Origin: RGIG8775 sp045537235
GTDB taxonomy: Bacteria; Bacillota; Clostridia; Oscillospirales; CAG-272
Assembly (NCBI GenBank): GCA_045537235.1
Contig: JAZSPB010000181.1
Coordinates: forward strand, 1 to 8,695
DNA length: 8,695 nucleotides
Direction: 5' to 3'
Positions 7,251 to 8,695 of this stretch are shown in pieces (the stretch's first letter is position 1; each line of letters begins with the position of its first letter). A program made the position numbers and the translations under genes. The notes beneath the pieces were generated by a model, which was not told the origin of the DNA, did no database searches, and worked only from the letters and a program-made list of their open reading frames with translations.

Positions 7251-7281
7251 GTATTTCAGAGCAGACTCTCCCCCCACCCCC

Positions 7282-7353
7282 TAATCCCTCCAAAAAACAA
7301 AAAACCAAAAACATTAACAAAAAATTTTTCAAAAAAGAAAGGAAACAAAACCT
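7282..7353 (+). promoter_or_regulatory. A-rich leader and ribosome binding site of the coat gene
   Basis: This stretch is nearly all A and C with a short T-run (7325-7329), unlike the flanking DNA. AAAGGAAA at 7338-7345 is the Shine-Dalgarno sequence for ATG 7354. Unstructured A-rich leaders favour high translation, which suits a coat gene. No convincing -35/-10 promoter pair is visible. Confidence 0.55.
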
Positions 7354-8187
7354 ATGGCAATCAAAAACTTTATTCCCACCGTATGGAGCGAAAATCTTTA
7401 CACCGAGCTTGACCGCCAGTACATCGCCGTCAAGCATTGTAACCGCGAGTTTGAGGGCGACATTCGCAGTCGCGGCTCCTCGGTCAAGATCTGCGGCGTA
7501 GGCGCGATCAACATCAGCAACTACACCAAGGACACCGACCTTTCCACCCCCCAGACCCTTTCCGACGATGTGCGTGAGCTGATCATCGACCAGGCCAAGT
7601 GCTTCAACTTCCAGATCGACGACATCGACCGAGCACAGACCTCTCCCAAGCTCATGAACGCAGCCATGCGTGTAGCAGCCGGAGCACTTGCGGGCGAGGC
7701 GGATAAGTACATCTACTCCCTGTACGGAGGCGCAGCCAATTCCATCACCGACACGGCGGTAACGGAAGAGACCCTGCTCGACCACTTCATCGAAGCGCGC
7801 AAGCTGCTTTACATCAACAACGTGACCGACTCGTCCGATATCGTATTTGAGGTATCGCCCGAGATCGCGGCACTCATCATTAAGGCCAAGCTGGCCGTGG
7901 CTACCGACAACAGCGAGGTGCTGGAAAACGGCTGCCTCGGACGCATCGCAGGCTGTAAGATCTATGTGTCCAACAACATCGTCAGCGAGGACGGCAACGA
8001 CAGCATTCAGTATAAGTGTATCGCCCGTACCTCTCGCGCCATCGCCTTTGCCGAGCAGCTCTCCGAGATCAATGCCTACCGCCCCGAAAAGCGTTTTGCC
8101 GATGCCGTCAAGGGTCTGCATCTCTATGGTGCCAAGGTGGTGTATCCCAAGGAAATGGTGCTCCTCGATCTGGGCATCGGGAAGTAA
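7354..8187 (+). CDS. Major capsid protein, P22 coat-like
   Basis: Main shell protein, HK97 fold. The 277-residue product begins FIPTVWSENLYTELDRQYIA, the N-terminal pattern of P22 gp5-type coat proteins, followed by GDIRSRGSSVKI, the loop rich in D and N, and FQIDDIDRAQT (about 89-99), which precedes the long spine helix. VFEVSPEIAALIIKAK and the IAGCKIYVSNNI segment form the expected A-domain strands. It ends with KVVYPKEMVLLDLGIG. It is shorter than P22 coat (430) because the inserted I-domain appears to be absent. Codon choice (AAC, AAG, ATC, GAC) is more biased than in the neighbouring genes, fitting high expression. No protease gene lies next to it, consistent with a scaffold-only maturation route. 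Confidence 0.87.
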   Translation: MAIKNFIPTVWSENLYTELDRQYIAVKHCNREFEGDIRSRGSSVKICGVGAINISNYTKDTDLSTPQTLSDDVRELIIDQAKCFNFQIDDIDRAQTSPKLMNAAMRVAAGALAGEADKYIYSLYGGAANSITDTAVTEETLLDHFIEARKLLYINNVTDSSDIVFEVSPEIAALIIKAKLAVATDNSEVLENGCLGRIAGCKIYVSNNIVSEDGNDSIQYKCIARTSRAIAFAEQLSEINAYRPEKRFADAVKGLHLYGAKVVYPKEMVLLDLGIGK

Positions 8188-8207
8188 GGTATACCGCAGA
8201 TGTTTGG

Positions 8208-8243
8208 GGTGAGGGGCTTCACCGCTCCTTGCCCCGAACGGGG
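8208..8243 (+). other. Two short hairpins between coat and connector genes
   Basis: GGTGA/TCACC (8208-8212 with 8219-8223) and CCCC-GAAC-GGGG (8232-8243) can form, with an alternative pairing of GGGGC 8213-8217 and GCCCC 8231-8235. They lie upstream of the connector ribosome binding site AGGAGG (8252-8257). They might lower expression of the connector relative to coat; no T-run follows, so not a classical terminator. Confidence 0.3.
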
Positions 8244-8264
8244 TACCGAACAGGAGGAACAAGC

Positions 8265-8654
8265 ATGATCAACAGAGAGATCTATCAAGGGGCGCTCCGA
8301 CTTTTGGCAGAGCCGGAGGACGCTGTGCGTAACGCCGACTACGCCGAGCGTGCGCCTTACATCATTGCCAATTTTATCTCAGAAAATGCGGTGCTGGACG
8401 GTCATTACCGCAAGGCACGCGGCGAGGAGCCTGCCGACATCCAATGCGGTGTCTACGCGGCACTGGACACACCCTTTCCGCTTTCAGACCGATTCGCGGC
8501 GGCGGCCGAATTCTACTTGGCTTCCATGCTGATCGACAGCGAGGACGGCGACAGAGCAGACACCTACTTTGACCGCTACTGCAAATCGCTGACCGCCATC
8601 TATTCCGACATCCCCGCCATTATGGAAAAAATCAAGAACGCTTACGACGCGTGA
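8265..8654 (+). CDS. Probable head-tail connector (head-completion) protein
   Basis: A 129-residue, mostly helical acidic protein immediately after the coat gene, where phages commonly encode the adaptor ring that extends the portal. Features are INREIYQGALRLLAEPED at the start, YAERAPYIIANFISENAVLD, then FPLSDRFAAAAEFYLASMLI and the ending KIKNAY. The FPLSDRFA-AAEFYLASML pattern and length match small head-tail adaptor proteins of Firmicute phages. ATG 8265 has a strong AGAGG-like site, AGGAGGA, at 8252-8258. There is no enzymatic motif. The role is inferred from size, helicity and position, and a different minor head protein is possible. Confidence 0.65.
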   Translation: MINREIYQGALRLLAEPEDAVRNADYAERAPYIIANFISENAVLDGHYRKARGEEPADIQCGVYAALDTPFPLSDRFAAAAEFYLASMLIDSEDGDRADTYFDRYCKSLTAIYSDIPAIMEKIKNAYDA

Positions 8655-8662
8655 CGGAGGGG

Positions 8663-8695
8663 CGCCTGCGGGCGCGGGAGGTCGCTTTTTGAAAA
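8663..8695. repeat. End of a repeat element, same family as 452-649
   Basis: The reverse complement of this stretch nearly equals 616-649: CGCCTGCGGGCG, a G-run, GGTCGCTTTTT, GAAAA, differing by about two length changes in runs. It lies 8 bases after the connector stop codon, just as the first element starts right after the terS stop. The element presumably continues past the window end. Confidence 0.8.

Larger units (their letters stand above)
6208..7281. repeat. ~1.07-kb imperfect palindromic element between scaffold and coat genes
   Basis: The arms 6208-6560 and 6948-7281 are inverted copies of one another. Matching blocks in order: G7-AA-G7 at 6208-6223 against C6-A-C5 at 7270-7281; CTGAAAT 6235-6241 against 7253-7259; GCACTAACTGAAGTTAGTGC at 6290-6309 against 7183-7202; TTCTTTGCTTGCCCAA 6330-6345 against 7147-7162 (perfect); AAGAAACGGC 6376-6385 against 7126-7135; CGACTCTCCCC 6426-6436 against 7062-7072; and GGGTGC near 6525 against GCACCC near 6978. 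The arms surround about 387 bp that include a 40-bp tandem array. No coding frame in it has a ribosome binding site or family features. It is absent from the expected compact spacing of this operon, so it is likely an insertion. It may be one element or two opposed copies of a dispersed repeat. Confidence 0.75.

Noticed and set aside
7216..8262. Long reverse-strand open frame (348 codons) opposite the coat gene
   Set aside because: It mirrors the biased codon use of the coat gene, has no ribosome binding site and runs into the repeat region; an antisense shadow.

Overview
The window is the DNA-packaging and head-assembly module of a tailed phage. All six genes are on the + strand. Order: small terminase, large terminase, a 586-residue probable beta-propeller tail/head-closure protein, portal, probable scaffold, major capsid protein of the P22 coat type, and a small head-completion protein (the small terminase being the sixth-plus-first packaging gene). 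No capsid protease is visible, which fits a P22-like, scaffold-dependent head. GC-rich coding sequence, strong AGGAGG-type ribosome binding sites and the protein types suggest a prophage or phage of a gut Clostridia/Oscillospirales-type Firmicute. The host is an inference.

Layout: 1-26 three phased TGGCAC repeats; 69-451 terS, whose only good start codon is out of frame; 452-649 a short element with terminal inverted repeats; 661-1950 terL; 1980-3740 beta-propeller-like protein; 3757-4163 three stacked repeats (an inverted repeat, a 7-bp tandem array, and a 236-bp element with an 8-bp target duplication); 4176-5723 portal; 5723-6205 scaffold, overlapping the portal stop; 6208-7281 a long imperfect palindrome with a 40-bp tandem array at its centre; 7354-8187 major capsid; 8265-8654 connector; 8663-8695 another copy of the end of the 452-649 element, running out of the window.

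The genes work together in one pathway: TerS and TerL recognise and pump DNA through the portal into a shell of coat protein built on the scaffold, and the connector and propeller-like protein probably close the vertex. What is unusual is the non-coding DNA. Three gene junctions hold inserted repeat elements, and a fourth begins at the window end, while six of the seven reading frames stay intact. This suggests that repeats carried by the host genome have colonised a resident prophage, at positions tolerated because they lie between genes. The terS start defect fits either early decay or a single-base assembly error. I see no defence system, tRNA, CRISPR array or recognisable transposase gene here.
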